The notes under the pieces are model-generated. The model worked only from the letters and a program-made list of their open reading frames with translations. It searched no databases and was not told the origin of the DNA. DNA of 64,000 nt, taken from the NCBI GenBank assembly GCA_947491935.1, contig CANLLF010000002.1, positions 620,001-684,000 on the forward strand, in the 5' to 3' direction. How positions within the stretch are numbered: position 1 is the stretch's first letter; every line of letters starts with the position of its first letter. The position numbers and the translations under genes were made by a program. This document shows, in pieces, positions 44,986-53,935 of this stretch. Source of the stretch: an uncultured Roseicyclus sp. (GTDB lineage Bacteria; Pseudomonadota; Alphaproteobacteria; Rhodobacterales; Rhodobacteraceae).

Positions 44986-45177
44986 ATGTGGCAGGCCATC
45001 CTGATGGGGCTGGGAATGGTCCTTGTGATCGAGGGGCTGGTGTTCGCACTGGCCCCTTCGCGTCTGGAGGATCTGATACGCGCGCTGTCGGCCATTTCTC
45101 CCGAAACCCGGCGTTTGATCGGCCTGGCCGGTGTTGCTGCGGGCGCTGTGCTGACGTCCTGGGCCATAAGCCTTTAG
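44986..45177 (+). CDS. DUF2065 family small membrane protein
   Basis: The 63-aa protein has two hydrophobic helices joined by a short polar loop (SRLEDLIRALSAISPETRRL). The family is nearly always found behind hflC; its function is unknown. It probably acts in or near the HflKC-FtsH complex. Confidence 0.82.
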   Translation: MWQAILMGLGMVLVIEGLVFALAPSRLEDLIRALSAISPETRRLIGLAGVAAGAVLTSWAISL

Positions 45178-45323
45178 GCCCGTCAAGAAACCTTTGTCTT
45201 GGGCCGCGCCCCGTGCGACCCTTGGCCCATGCGGCGCGGCTTGGTCACGCCCATGTGACGGGTTAGGCGAAAAGGTCGGGTTTTCGGAACTTGATTACCT
45301 CGCAATTCGCCCAAATATCACCT

Positions 45324-45345
45324 GACAGGGCAGACCTGTCTGCCC
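45324..45345 (+). promoter_or_regulatory. Mutually exclusive hairpins in the degP leader
   Basis: GGGCAGAC (45328-45335) is followed by CT and then GTCTGCCC (45338-45345), a perfect dyad. A second stem uses the same bases: GACAGG (45324-45329) with CCTGTC (45335-45340). The dyad ends 13 bp before the degP Shine-Dalgarno sequence. It may be a protein operator or an RNA switch for degP. Confidence 0.45.
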
Positions 45346-45373
45346 GACGGCATTTTTGAGGAGGCCCTTCCCC

Positions 45374-46939
45374 GTGACACTTCAAACACGACCCCCCCTT
45401 TCCCCAAGAGATGAGCCCCGCGACGCGCCGCGTGTCCGCGTTGCCGTCGCAAGCGAGACGCGTGGGTTCAATGCGCGGATGGTTGTGGGCACGATGCTTG
45501 CGCTTGCCACGGCGCTCGCCGTCGCGCTCAGCGCGCTGCCCGCGCGGGCGCAAACTGGCGCGCTTCCGGGCTTCGCCGATCTGGTGGATCAGGTTGGTGA
45601 CGCCGTGGTGAACATCACCACGTCATCGGTTGTGGCTGGCCGCGCCGGTGGCCCGCAGCCGATTGTGCCCGAAGGCTCCCCGCTGGAGGACTTTTTCAAC
45701 GATTTCCTCGATCGGCAGGGCCCGGGTGATCGGGCCCCGCGTCGGTCGCAGGCCCTTGGATCTGGCTTCGTGATTTCCGAAGACGGCTATATCGTGACCA
45801 ACAACCACGTCATCGAAGGCGCGGATGAGATCATGATCGAGTTTCGCAGTGGCCGCGAGCTGGTGGCCGAACTGATCGGGACGGATCCCAACACCGACAT
45901 CGCGCTTCTGAAAGTCGAAAGCGACGAGCCATTGCCGTTCGTCACCTTCGGCGCGGCATCCGAGCATCGGGTGGGTGATTGGGTCATGGTGATGGGCAAC
46001 CCGCTTGGGCAGGGGTTTTCCGTTTCAGTTGGCGTGATTTCGGCCTTCGGCCGCTCGCTCTCGGGTGCCTATGACGATTTCATTCAAACTGATGCGGCCA
46101 TCAACCAGGGCAATTCCGGCGGCCCGCTCTTCAATCTTGACGGCGAAGTGATCGGCGTGAACACCGCCATCTTGTCGCCCACCGGTGGCTCCATCGGGAT
46201 CGGCTTCGCCATGTCGTCCGATGTTGTGACGAATGTGGTCCCGCAGTTGCGCGAATTCGGCGAAACCCGCCGCGGATGGCTCGGCGTCCGCATTCAGGAC
46301 GTGACGCCGGAAATGGCCGAGGCGATGAACCTCGAAGAAGCGCGCGGCGCAATGGTGACGGACGTACCAACCGGCCCGGCCTCGGAAGGGGGCATCGAAG
46401 TGGGCGACGTGATCCTGTCTTTTGACGGGCAGGATATTCAGGATACCCGCGGCCTTGTGCGCCTCGTGGGCGACAGCACCGTTGGAGAGACCGTGCGCGT
46501 TCTGGTGTTCCGCGATGGCGAAACCCAGACCCTCCGGGTGACGCTTGGCCGCCGCGAGACGGCCGAGGCCGCGTCTGCCCCATCCACCAATGGCGACGGA
46601 CCCGACGCCACCCCGTCGAGCGAAATCCTCGGCATGACGTTGACACCGCTGACCGATGAAATGCGCGAGCGCCTGAATGCCGGAAACGTCACGTCCGGTC
46701 TTGTGATCGAAGAGGTCGACCCGGTGTCGGACGCGGCGGAGATGGGCCTTCAAGCCGGCGACGTCATTACCGAGGTGACGCAACAATCGGTGGCATCTGT
46801 GGCCGATTTTCAGGCCCGCATCGATGCGGCGGCCGAGGCGGGGCAGAAATCCATCCTGCTGCTCATCCGCCGGGACGGAAACCCGCGCTTCATGGCACTG
46901 ACCATCGAAGAAGAGGAAGAGCTGGAAACCACGGAGTAA
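45374..46939 (+). CDS. degP: DegP/MucD-type periplasmic serine protease-chaperone
   Basis: The 521-aa HtrA-family protein degrades or holds misfolded envelope proteins. The trypsin-like domain has His145 (NNHVIEG), Asp175 (NTDIALLK) and Ser248 (NQGNSGGPL). Two PDZ domains follow (about 300-390 and 420-515). The GTG start at 45374 is chosen because a full AGGAGG (45359-45364) lies 9 bp upstream. It gives a 35-residue polar extension before the signal-type helix (MVVGTMLALATALAVALSAL); an ATG at 45479 would remove the extension. It is downstream of hflKC, linking two envelope quality-control systems. Confidence 0.93.
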   Translation: MTLQTRPPLSPRDEPRDAPRVRVAVASETRGFNARMVVGTMLALATALAVALSALPARAQTGALPGFADLVDQVGDAVVNITTSSVVAGRAGGPQPIVPEGSPLEDFFNDFLDRQGPGDRAPRRSQALGSGFVISEDGYIVTNNHVIEGADEIMIEFRSGRELVAELIGTDPNTDIALLKVESDEPLPFVTFGAASEHRVGDWVMVMGNPLGQGFSVSVGVISAFGRSLSGAYDDFIQTDAAINQGNSGGPLFNLDGEVIGVNTAILSPTGGSIGIGFAMSSDVVTNVVPQLREFGETRRGWLGVRIQDVTPEMAEAMNLEEARGAMVTDVPTGPASEGGIEVGDVILSFDGQDIQDTRGLVRLVGDSTVGETVRVLVFRDGETQTLRVTLGRRETAEAASAPSTNGDGPDATPSSEILGMTLTPLTDEMRERLNAGNVTSGLVIEEVDPVSDAAEMGLQAGDVITEVTQQSVASVADFQARIDAAAEAGQKSILLLIRRDGNPRFMALTIEEEEELETTE

Positions 46940-46963
46940 GGCGTCCAGCCCTTGAAACAAACG

Positions 46964-46995
46964 GCCCCCGGTGCGCTGGCGTCGGGGGCTTTTTT
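46964..46995 (+). terminator. Intrinsic terminator after degP
   Basis: A 7-bp GC stem (GCCCCCG at 46964-46970, CGGGGGC at 46983-46989) is followed by six T (46990-46995), 25 bp after the degP stop. It also lies just beyond the 3' end of the convergent lipoprotein gene. Confidence 0.9.
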
Positions 46996-47005
46996 ACGAG
47001 GTCCG

Positions 47006-47581
47006 CTAGCCGTCGGCCTCGCCGCCTGCAGCAAGTGCGGGATCCCAGACCGACAGGCCAAGCTGCCTGGCGGCGGCCAGTGAGAGCACGCCGCTATCAA
47101 GGCCCTGTGGCACCTGATAGGCTTGGATCGCCTCGACCGTGGCGCGATCCATCTGGCCGGTGACGGGCGCATCGTAATGGCCCCGCGCGGCAAGGGCGCG
47201 TTGCAGGGTCGCGATGTAGTCGGCGTCATCTTCCAAGCCACAGGGGGTCTCGAACCATGTCTCCGTGCGGTCCTCGACAATCCTTTGCTCTGTCGCGGTG
47301 ACGAAGACGGCAGGGCGGCGGACATTGCCGTTGCGGTCCAGCTGCTCCGGCTCCATCAGGATCTGCTCGGTGACAGTTTCGATCACAGCCGGGTTCACTT
47401 CACGCCCGTAACAGCTTTGGGGATCGGCATCGGGTGGGCCGAAGCCCCGCGTCACCTCAACGCCCGATGCGCCGGACGTGGTGACGGGATCGATGATCGA
47501 GGTAAAACTGTCCTCCCCCGAGCCAACGCCGTTACATGCCGAGAGGCCGCCAAGGGCGGCCAGGATGATAAATCTGCGCAT
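47006..47581 (-). CDS. Lipoprotein with peptidoglycan-binding-like domain
   Basis: The 191-aa protein has a lipoprotein signal with lipobox LSAC (mature Cys16) and a middle region with two further Cys. A C-terminal PG_binding_1-like repeat (about 120-175, TLQRALAARGHYDAPVTGQM) ends it. It probably is anchored in the outer membrane and touches the murein. A TATAAA-like -10 lies about 20 bp upstream of the ATG (complement of 47602-47607). Confidence 0.75.
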   Translation of the reverse strand: MRRFIILAALGGLSACNGVGSGEDSFTSIIDPVTTSGASGVEVTRGFGPPDADPQSCYGREVNPAVIETVTEQILMEPEQLDRNGNVRRPAVFVTATEQRIVEDRTETWFETPCGLEDDADYIATLQRALAARGHYDAPVTGQMDRATVEAIQAYQVPQGLDSGVLSLAAARQLGLSVWDPALAAGGEADG

Positions 47582-48200
<619 letters not shown>

Positions 48201-48209
48201 GGAGCGCCG

Positions 48210-49040
48210 GTGGCGCCGCGTCATCCGGTCCTTGGGTTGAGAGCTCTGTCTCGCGGCGCGTGGATAGGTCTGTGCCTGTCGCTGGCCGGGCAGGGCGCGT
48301 GGGCCTGCACGATCGCGCCCCATCAGGCCACAGCGATGCCCGAGAGCCTGAGCAATCAATGGTCGGGTCATGGCGGATCTCTGGCCTGGTATGACGGGCC
48401 AACAACGCGGTACGCGCATGGCGTGCTTGGCGACGCAATAGAAGCATCGCGTCTCCACGCCTATTCCGAAAACGCGGTGTCGCCCTGCGGCGATCACATC
48501 CTGACTTTGCCCGATGAGTTGGTGTTCGAGGATATCGCGCCGCGTCTGGCCGATCTGGACGGCGATGGCTTGCCCGAAATCATCGTGGTGCAAAGCCATC
48601 AGCGCCTAGGCGCGCAGCTGGCCATTTATCGCGTTGCGGAAGGCGAGCCCGGCATCAATCTGGTTGCGACCACGCCGTTCATCGGGCGCAGCAACCGGTG
48701 GCTCGCACCGGTCGGGGCGGCGGATCTGGATGGTGACGGGTTGGTGGAGATTGCCTATGTGGACCGCCCGCATCTGGCGCGAACCTTGCGGGTGTGGCGG
48801 TTCGAGAACGATCAACTGACGGAGATCGCGGCCCTGGAGGGTCTCACGAACCACCGTATCGGCGAGCCGTTCATCACGGGCGGCATCCGGGAATGTGGCG
48901 AGGGGCCCGAGATGATCACCGCGAATGCCGGTTGGACCCAGGTCATGGGGACCCGGATGGAGGATGCCAGCCTGATCACACGTCCGCTTGCGCCATTCAG
49001 CCTCAACGCGGTGACCACAATCCTCAATTGCGCCCGCTGA
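48210..49040 (+). CDS. Secreted FG-GAP/VCBS-repeat protein
   Basis: The 276-aa protein has a GTG start with AGGAG 5 bp upstream (48200-48204) that overlaps the ferredoxin stop codon. A signal peptide (LCLSLAGQGAWA) precedes a propeller-like mature part. Two calcium-binding repeats are visible: LADLDGDGLPEIIVV and AADLDGDGLVEIAYVD. The role is unknown. Coupling to a cytoplasmic ferredoxin is unexpected. Confidence 0.75.
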   Translation: MAPRHPVLGLRALSRGAWIGLCLSLAGQGAWACTIAPHQATAMPESLSNQWSGHGGSLAWYDGPTTRYAHGVLGDAIEASRLHAYSENAVSPCGDHILTLPDELVFEDIAPRLADLDGDGLPEIIVVQSHQRLGAQLAIYRVAEGEPGINLVATTPFIGRSNRWLAPVGAADLDGDGLVEIAYVDRPHLARTLRVWRFENDQLTEIAALEGLTNHRIGEPFITGGIRECGEGPEMITANAGWTQVMGTRMEDASLITRPLAPFSLNAVTTILNCAR

Positions 49041-49103
49041 CCCGTCCCTGTCCTCTCAATTTCCCCAAAAGCCCGATACACCGCCCGTGAACCGCCGGCA
49101 GAC

Positions 49104-49132
49104 TTGACTTCACCTTCCGCGACCGGTCTATC
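49104..49132 (+). promoter_or_regulatory. Possible aspS promoter
   Basis: TTGACT (49104-49109) and TCTATC (49127-49132) are separated by 17 bp and lie 34 bp upstream of the aspS ATG. The -35 is close to consensus and the -10 is weak. Confidence 0.4.
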
Positions 49133-49165
49133 CGGCCCGTAATTCGACCATTCGGAGAGCCGCTG

Positions 49166-50944
49166 ATGCACGCCTATCGCAGCCATACCTGCGCCGACCT
49201 GACTGCCGCCAATGTGGGCGACACGATCCGCCTTTCGGGCTGGGTGCATCGCCGCCGGGATCATGGCGGAGTCATCTTCATCGACCTCCGAGATCACTAT
49301 GGCATCACCCAGATCCTCTGCGATCCCGATAGCCCGGTATTTGCGCAGGTCGAGACACTGCGGGCCGAGTTCTGCATCCGCATCGATGGCGAGGTAAAGG
49401 CGCGTGATCCCGAGCTGGTGAACCCCAAGCTTCCGACCGGCGAGATCGAGGTATTCATCCGCGATATGGAGGTGCTGGGAAGTGCCGCCGAGCTGCCGCT
49501 TCAGGTGTTCGGCGATCAGGAGTATCCGGAAGAGACGCGCCTGCGCTATCGGTATCTGGACCTGCGGCGCGACGTGATGCAACGCAATATGATGCTGCGC
49601 TCGGACGTTGTGGCAAGCGTGCGCAAACGGATGTGGGATCAAGGGTTTCGTGAATATCAGACGCCGATCATCACGGCATCCAGCCCGGAAGGCGCGCGCG
49701 ACTTTCTGGTGCCCTCTCGCCAGCATCCGGGCAAATTCTATGCGCTGCCCCAGGCGCCGCAGCAGTTCAAACAGCTGCTGATGGTGTCGGGCTTCGACAA
49801 GTATTTTCAGATCGCGCCCTGTTTCCGGGATGAAGACCCGCGCGCCGACCGCTCGCCCACCGACTTTTACCAGCTTGATCTGGAGATGTCGTTTGTTGAG
49901 CAGCAAGACGTGTTCGACACCATTGAACCGGTCCTGAAGGGTGTGTTCGAAGAGTTTGGCGGCGGGGCGTCAGTCGATCAGGACTGGCCCCTCATCTCCT
50001 ACGCCGATGCGGCGCTGTGGTACGGGACGGACAAGCCGGATCTGCGGAATCCGATCAAGATGGAGATCGTGTCCGAGCATTTTGCGGACTCTGGCTTTGC
50101 GATCTTTGCGCGCCTTTTGGAGCAGGAGGGCACGCAGGTGCGGGCAATCCCGGCGCCGAAGGGCGGGTCGCGCAAGTTTTGTGACCGGATGAACAAGTTT
50201 GCGCAGGAACAGGGCTTGCCGGGGATGGGCTACATCTTCTGGCGTGAAGTCGATCAGGGCGTGATGGAGGCTGCAGGGCCGTTGGCCAAGAATATCGGGC
50301 CGGAGCGGACCGAGGCGATCCGGCAGCAATTGGGCCTTGGGGTCGGCGACGCCGCGTTTTTCCTGGCGGGCAAGCCGTCTGAGTTTGAGGCCGTCGCCGG
50401 GCGCGCCCGCGTGGTGATCGGCAATGAGTTGGGTCTCACCGAGGACAACCGCTTCGCATTCGCCTGGATCGTGGATTTCCCGATGTACGAGGCGGACGAG
50501 GAGAGCGGTAAGATCGACTTCTCGCACAACCCGTTCTCGATGCCGCAGGGTGGCCTTGCGGCGCTGGATGGCGATCCGCTGTCGGTTCTCGGGTACCAAT
50601 ACGATTTGGCGTGTAACGGGTACGAGCTCGTGTCTGGCGCCATCCGGAACCACCAGCCGGAGATCATGTTCAAAGCTTTTGAACTGGCCGGCTACGATTC
50701 CGACGAGGTACGCAAGCGCTTTGGCGGTATGGTCAATGCTTTCCAATACGGCGCCCCGCCCCACGGGGGATGCGCCGCCGGGATCGACCGGATCGTGATG
50801 CTGCTCGCCGATACGGCCAATATTCGCGAAGTGATACTGTTCCCGATGAACCAGCGCGCGGAAGATCTGATGATGAATGCCCCATCCGATCCGACATCGG
50901 ATCAGTTGATGGAGCTTGGGTTACGTGTGATCCCGCAGGACTAG
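49166..50944 (+). CDS. aspS: Aspartyl-tRNA synthetase (bacterial type)
   Basis: The 592-aa class II synthetase has an N-terminal OB anticodon-binding domain (about 1-110, [12 protein letters not shown]). Motif 2 is in [20 protein letters not shown], a bacterial GAD insertion sits in the middle, and motif 3 is [14 protein letters not shown]. In organisms that lack AsnRS this enzyme also charges tRNA-Asn; no asnS or gat genes are in the window to decide. Confidence 0.96.
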   Translation: MHAYRSHTCADLTAANVGDTIRLSGWVHRRRDHGGVIFIDLRDHYGITQILCDPDSPVFAQVETLRAEFCIRIDGEVKARDPELVNPKLPTGEIEVFIRDMEVLGSAAELPLQVFGDQEYPEETRLRYRYLDLRRDVMQRNMMLRSDVVASVRKRMWDQGFREYQTPIITASSPEGARDFLVPSRQHPGKFYALPQAPQQFKQLLMVSGFDKYFQIAPCFRDEDPRADRSPTDFYQLDLEMSFVEQQDVFDTIEPVLKGVFEEFGGGASVDQDWPLISYADAALWYGTDKPDLRNPIKMEIVSEHFADSGFAIFARLLEQEGTQVRAIPAPKGGSRKFCDRMNKFAQEQGLPGMGYIFWREVDQGVMEAAGPLAKNIGPERTEAIRQQLGLGVGDAAFFLAGKPSEFEAVAGRARVVIGNELGLTEDNRFAFAWIVDFPMYEADEESGKIDFSHNPFSMPQGGLAALDGDPLSVLGYQYDLACNGYELVSGAIRNHQPEIMFKAFELAGYDSDEVRKRFGGMVNAFQYGAPPHGGCAAGIDRIVMLLADTANIREVILFPMNQRAEDLMMNAPSDPTSDQLMELGLRVIPQD

Positions 50945-51038
50945 GTCGGCGAGCAGACACAACCCCTCATTCGACGGGGTCTGTATCGGCTTCATTTTTG
51001 GTAGTAATGCGGATCGCCCGTATTCATCGCTGCTGATT

Positions 51039-51746
51039 TCAGACGATTCCGGGCATTGCCTGAATCCTGCCAGACAGGAATTCACGGATCGCTGCACGGT
51101 CTGGTGGGGCGAGCGTATCGGCCATTTTGCGCGCCAGATCCTCAAGCGCCGTGTCCTTTATCGCCCGGGCCAGGCCAATCAGGAACCGACGGAGATAGCT
51201 GACTGGTGGCGCGTCGAGCGCCAGGAGATCCATGGCATGGCTCAGGTCTTCGCGCAGGGCCAGAGGATCAGGGTCGACGCTGATGATCTGGGCATCACGC
51301 GGCCCCATTGGCCGAAGCGCATTGGGAAGGTGGGACAGGATGGCAGCCTGATAAGCGGCGATGGTCGGCACCGGTTTGGCGATGAATCCGTCAGCGCCCG
51401 CGGCAATCACCTGGCGTTCCGCCTCTTCGCGTTCGGCCCCGGACGTTCCAAGGATGACTTGCAGGCGCGGCGTCGCGGAGGCGATGGTGGCAATCAGATC
51501 AAGCCCGGACCCGTCCGGCAATCCCAGATCGATTATCGCCACCGTAGGGGAATAGACGTTCAGATGCCGTTCGGCGGACGCGAGGCAATCGGCGCGGCGC
51601 AATCGCGCGCCTGATCGCATGCTCATCAACCGGATCGCTTCCGAGGCATAGCGGCTGTCTTCCACGACCAGGATCGTCAAACCCAATAACGGTCGCTCCG
51701 CTGTCGGTTGCGGTCGCAGGTCAAACTCACTTTTGCGATCATCCAT
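51039..51746 (-). CDS. Response-regulator protein with a C-terminal helical domain
   Basis: The protein is about 235 aa. The receiver domain (about 22-140) has the acidic pair in VVEDS, the phospho-accepting Asp in IIDLGLPDGSG, Ser/Thr in LGTSGA and Lys in FIAKPV. The C-terminal about 90 residues are helical and resemble no output domain I recognise; no HTH is seen. No histidine kinase is adjacent. The start at 51746 follows a GGGGGACGAC stretch. Confidence 0.85.
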   Translation of the reverse strand: MDDRKSEFDLRPQPTAERPLLGLTILVVEDSRYASEAIRLMSMRSGARLRRADCLASAERHLNVYSPTVAIIDLGLPDGSGLDLIATIASATPRLQVILGTSGAEREEAERQVIAAGADGFIAKPVPTIAAYQAAILSHLPNALRPMGPRDAQIISVDPDPLALREDLSHAMDLLALDAPPVSYLRRFLIGLARAIKDTALEDLARKMADTLAPPDRAAIREFLSGRIQAMPGIV

Positions 51747-51807
51747 CTGTCGTCCCCCATTGTGCAGCGATTGCCTCAAGCCCGAAAGCTCATGTTGCAC
51801 AGCCTGG

Positions 51808-51824
51808 GTTTACAGGACGTAAAC
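51808..51824. promoter_or_regulatory. Dyad GTTTAC-N5-GTAAAC between divergent genes
   Basis: A perfect 6-bp inverted repeat with a 5-bp spacer lies about 60 bp upstream of the response regulator and 88 bp upstream of the epimerase gene. It is a candidate binding site for a dimeric regulator; which one is unknown. Confidence 0.35.
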
Positions 51825-51911
51825 GCCGCGCTGCGACATCGCCCGATCTTGCCGCCTACGCATGGGCACGCCATATGGTCGAGCAACGCAATCCAACCCA
51901 ATGAGCCCCCA

Positions 51912-52316
51912 ATGATCGGACGCCTGAACCATGTCGCCATTGCCGTGCCGGACCTTGAAGCCGCTGCCGCGCAATACCGAAACACCCTTGGCGCGACTGT
52001 CGGTGCCCCGCAAGACGAGCCAGATCACGGCGTAACCGTGATTTTTATCGAGCTGCCAAATACCAAGATCGAGCTCCTGTACCCGCTTGGGGATAGCTCC
52101 CCCATAAATGGATTTCTGGAAAAGAATCCCGCCGGCGGGATCCATCATATCTGTTATGAGGTTGAAGATATCCTAACTGCGCGCGACCGGTTACAGGCAG
52201 AAGGGGCCCGCATTCTGGGCAATGGAGAGCCGAAGATCGGCGCCCATGGGAAACCTGTTTTGTTTCTCCACCCCAAGGATTTCACGGGCACACTTGTTGA
52301 GTTGGAGCAGGTCTGA
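51912..52316 (+). CDS. mce: Methylmalonyl-CoA epimerase
   Basis: The 134-aa vicinal-oxygen-chelate enzyme interconverts (R)- and (S)-methylmalonyl-CoA in propionate metabolism. Metal ligands are visible: His7 (RLNHVAIAVP), His in GGIHHICYEV and Glu near the end (GTLVELEQ). Length is normal. Its stop overlaps the next start (TGATG). The mutase genes are not in the window. Confidence 0.92.
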   Translation: MIGRLNHVAIAVPDLEAAAAQYRNTLGATVGAPQDEPDHGVTVIFIELPNTKIELLYPLGDSSPINGFLEKNPAGGIHHICYEVEDILTARDRLQAEGARILGNGEPKIGAHGKPVLFLHPKDFTGTLVELEQV

Positions 52317-52603
52317 TGGGAGTGGTCACCGGCATTGTTTTGTACGCCATCATCTGGTTCATGACGCTCCTGATCGCACTTCAGGTGCGGGTCACCAGCC
52401 AGGATGAGGCGGGAGCCCGTGTGGCTGGTACCCATGGCTCCGCCCCCGCCGATGCCAAGCTCAAACAGCGGGTGGTCTGGACCAGCATCATCGCCGCCGG
52501 CATCTGGCTGATCATCGCGTCGATCATCATTTTCGAGTTGATCACGCTCGACGATATCGACCTGTTCACGCGGTTCGGGATGGGCTCGTCTGCACCCCGT
52601 TGA
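52316..52603 (+). CDS. DUF1467 family membrane protein
   Basis: The 95-aa protein has two helices (about 5-22 and 50-75) around a polar loop. DUF1467 genes commonly follow mce in alphaproteobacteria; the function is unknown. Its start overlaps the mce stop by one base, and its end overlaps the convergent CysZ-like gene by about 38 bp. Confidence 0.82.
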   Translation: MGVVTGIVLYAIIWFMTLLIALQVRVTSQDEAGARVAGTHGSAPADAKLKQRVVWTSIIAAGIWLIIASIIIFELITLDDIDLFTRFGMGSSAPR

Positions 52604-53279
52604 GCATGTGGTAGAGATGCGTGAACGTCGCCGCCCCGAGGATGGGGACGAGGATATTCACCACCGGGATGGTCAGCGGCACCGCCATCAGAACGCCCGC
52701 GGCGAACAGCGTCGGGCGGTTGCGTTTGCGAAACTCGGCCGCGCCGCGTGCATCGTGGCGGCGCAAGGCCACCATCTGCCCGTATTCCCGACCAATCAGG
52801 ATCCCGTTCACGACCCAGAAGACAAGCGGGGCGAAGGGGCCGGAGAAGAGGTAGAAGACCAACGCGAGAATATTGACGAGGGTCAGAATGCCGAGGAATT
52901 TCGCAACATCCGCAAGGGCTTCGCCGATGGACAGACCGCGCGCCCGCGGCTGGCCCGGGTAGTGCTTGTCTTCGACGGCTTCGGCGACGCGGTCCAGGAA
53001 GATGCCCATGAACGCCGATGAGACGGGGACCATGAGGAAAATCGACAGAACCAGCATCAGGGGGATGCCCGCGATCGTCAGCGCATTGTCGATCCAGTTG
53101 ACTTCCCCGATCCATGGAAGCGAGAACGTGTCGGGCACGAACCACCCGACGATACCGGCGAAGACGGCATAGAAGCCGACGAGAAGGCCGATCGTCAGCA
53201 GGATGCCGAGTCCCAGCACACCCAGAAAGCGATTATCGGTCAACTGGCCCACGGCCTTGAGAAATGCGCTGAAAATCAT
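52566..53279 (-). CDS. EI24/CysZ-like membrane protein
   Basis: The 237-aa protein has four or more hydrophobic helices and the EI24-domain pattern, for example PVSSAFMGIFLDRVAEAVED. CysZ proteins take up sulfate, but many EI24 members have other or unknown roles, and no cysteine genes are nearby. The start at 53279 overlaps the nitroreductase stop (ATGA, 53276-53279). Confidence 0.8.
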   Translation of the reverse strand: MIFSAFLKAVGQLTDNRFLGVLGLGILLTIGLLVGFYAVFAGIVGWFVPDTFSLPWIGEVNWIDNALTIAGIPLMLVLSIFLMVPVSSAFMGIFLDRVAEAVEDKHYPGQPRARGLSIGEALADVAKFLGILTLVNILALVFYLFSGPFAPLVFWVVNGILIGREYGQMVALRRHDARGAAEFRKRNRPTLFAAGVLMAVPLTIPVVNILVPILGAATFTHLYHMLNGVQTSPSRTA

Positions 53280-53869
53280 TCTGTTACCCAAGTAGTGATC
53301 GCACCAACATCGGGGCGCGGGCGGTCCGGGGGAATCCGCGCCTCATCCGCTATGTGGATGTAACCCGCCACGGTTTCATGGGGGAAAAGCTCGAGTCCCC
53401 GCGTCAGAAACGGGCGATCCGTCGCACGCCAGCCGGTCAACCACACCGCCCCCCATCCAGCGGCGAGGCTGGCATTCACCAACGAGAGGCAGACGGCCGC
53501 AGCAGAGGCATATTGTTCGATCTCCGGCACCACGGGGTGGTGTTTCGGGCTGGCGACAACGGCGACGATCAACGGGGCCTCAGCAAATCCGGCGATGGCC
53601 TTTTGCAGGCGATCGGCGTCAAGCGCCAGCTCCGTCCCCCTGGTTTCCGTCAAACGAGCAAGCCGTTGGCAGGCGGGCGCATGAAGTACGATGAACCGCC
53701 ACGGCTCCAGCTTGCCGTGATCCGGTACACGGGCGGCTGCGCGGAGCAGCGTTTGCAGCGTCTCCGTGTCCGGTGCCCTGGATCCAAGCATGCGTGGGGG
53801 ACGCGACCGGCGCGTCATCAGAAAGTCGAGTGCGGCGAGATTTGGCGACAGGGGCTTGGCATCGGACAT
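53276..53869 (-). CDS. Nitroreductase-family flavoprotein
   Basis: The protein is about 197 aa and resembles the short YdjA/nitroreductase subgroup that uses FMN and NAD(P)H. FMN-binding features RRSRPPRM near the start and RVPDHGKLEPWRFIVL (residues 48-63) are clear, and ASLAAGWGAVWLTGW lies in the C-terminal half. The substrate is unknown. The start is 53869 or the ATG 3 codons upstream. Confidence 0.88.
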   Translation of the reverse strand: MSDAKPLSPNLAALDFLMTRRSRPPRMLGSRAPDTETLQTLLRAAARVPDHGKLEPWRFIVLHAPACQRLARLTETRGTELALDADRLQKAIAGFAEAPLIVAVVASPKHHPVVPEIEQYASAAAVCLSLVNASLAAGWGAVWLTGWRATDRPFLTRGLELFPHETVAGYIHIADEARIPPDRPRPDVGAITTWVTE

Positions 53870-53935
53870 GCAGGGCATGTCGGGCGCGACGAGTGCAAGA
53901 TCAAGTCTTTACCGCCAAAGGCGCCGTATTCCCGA

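Noticed and set aside
45328-45350. degP leader dyad as a transcription terminator of hflKC-DUF2065
   Set aside because: The T run after it is short and 10 bases away, and it sits directly before a strong ribosome site; a regulatory role fits better, though termination is not excluded.
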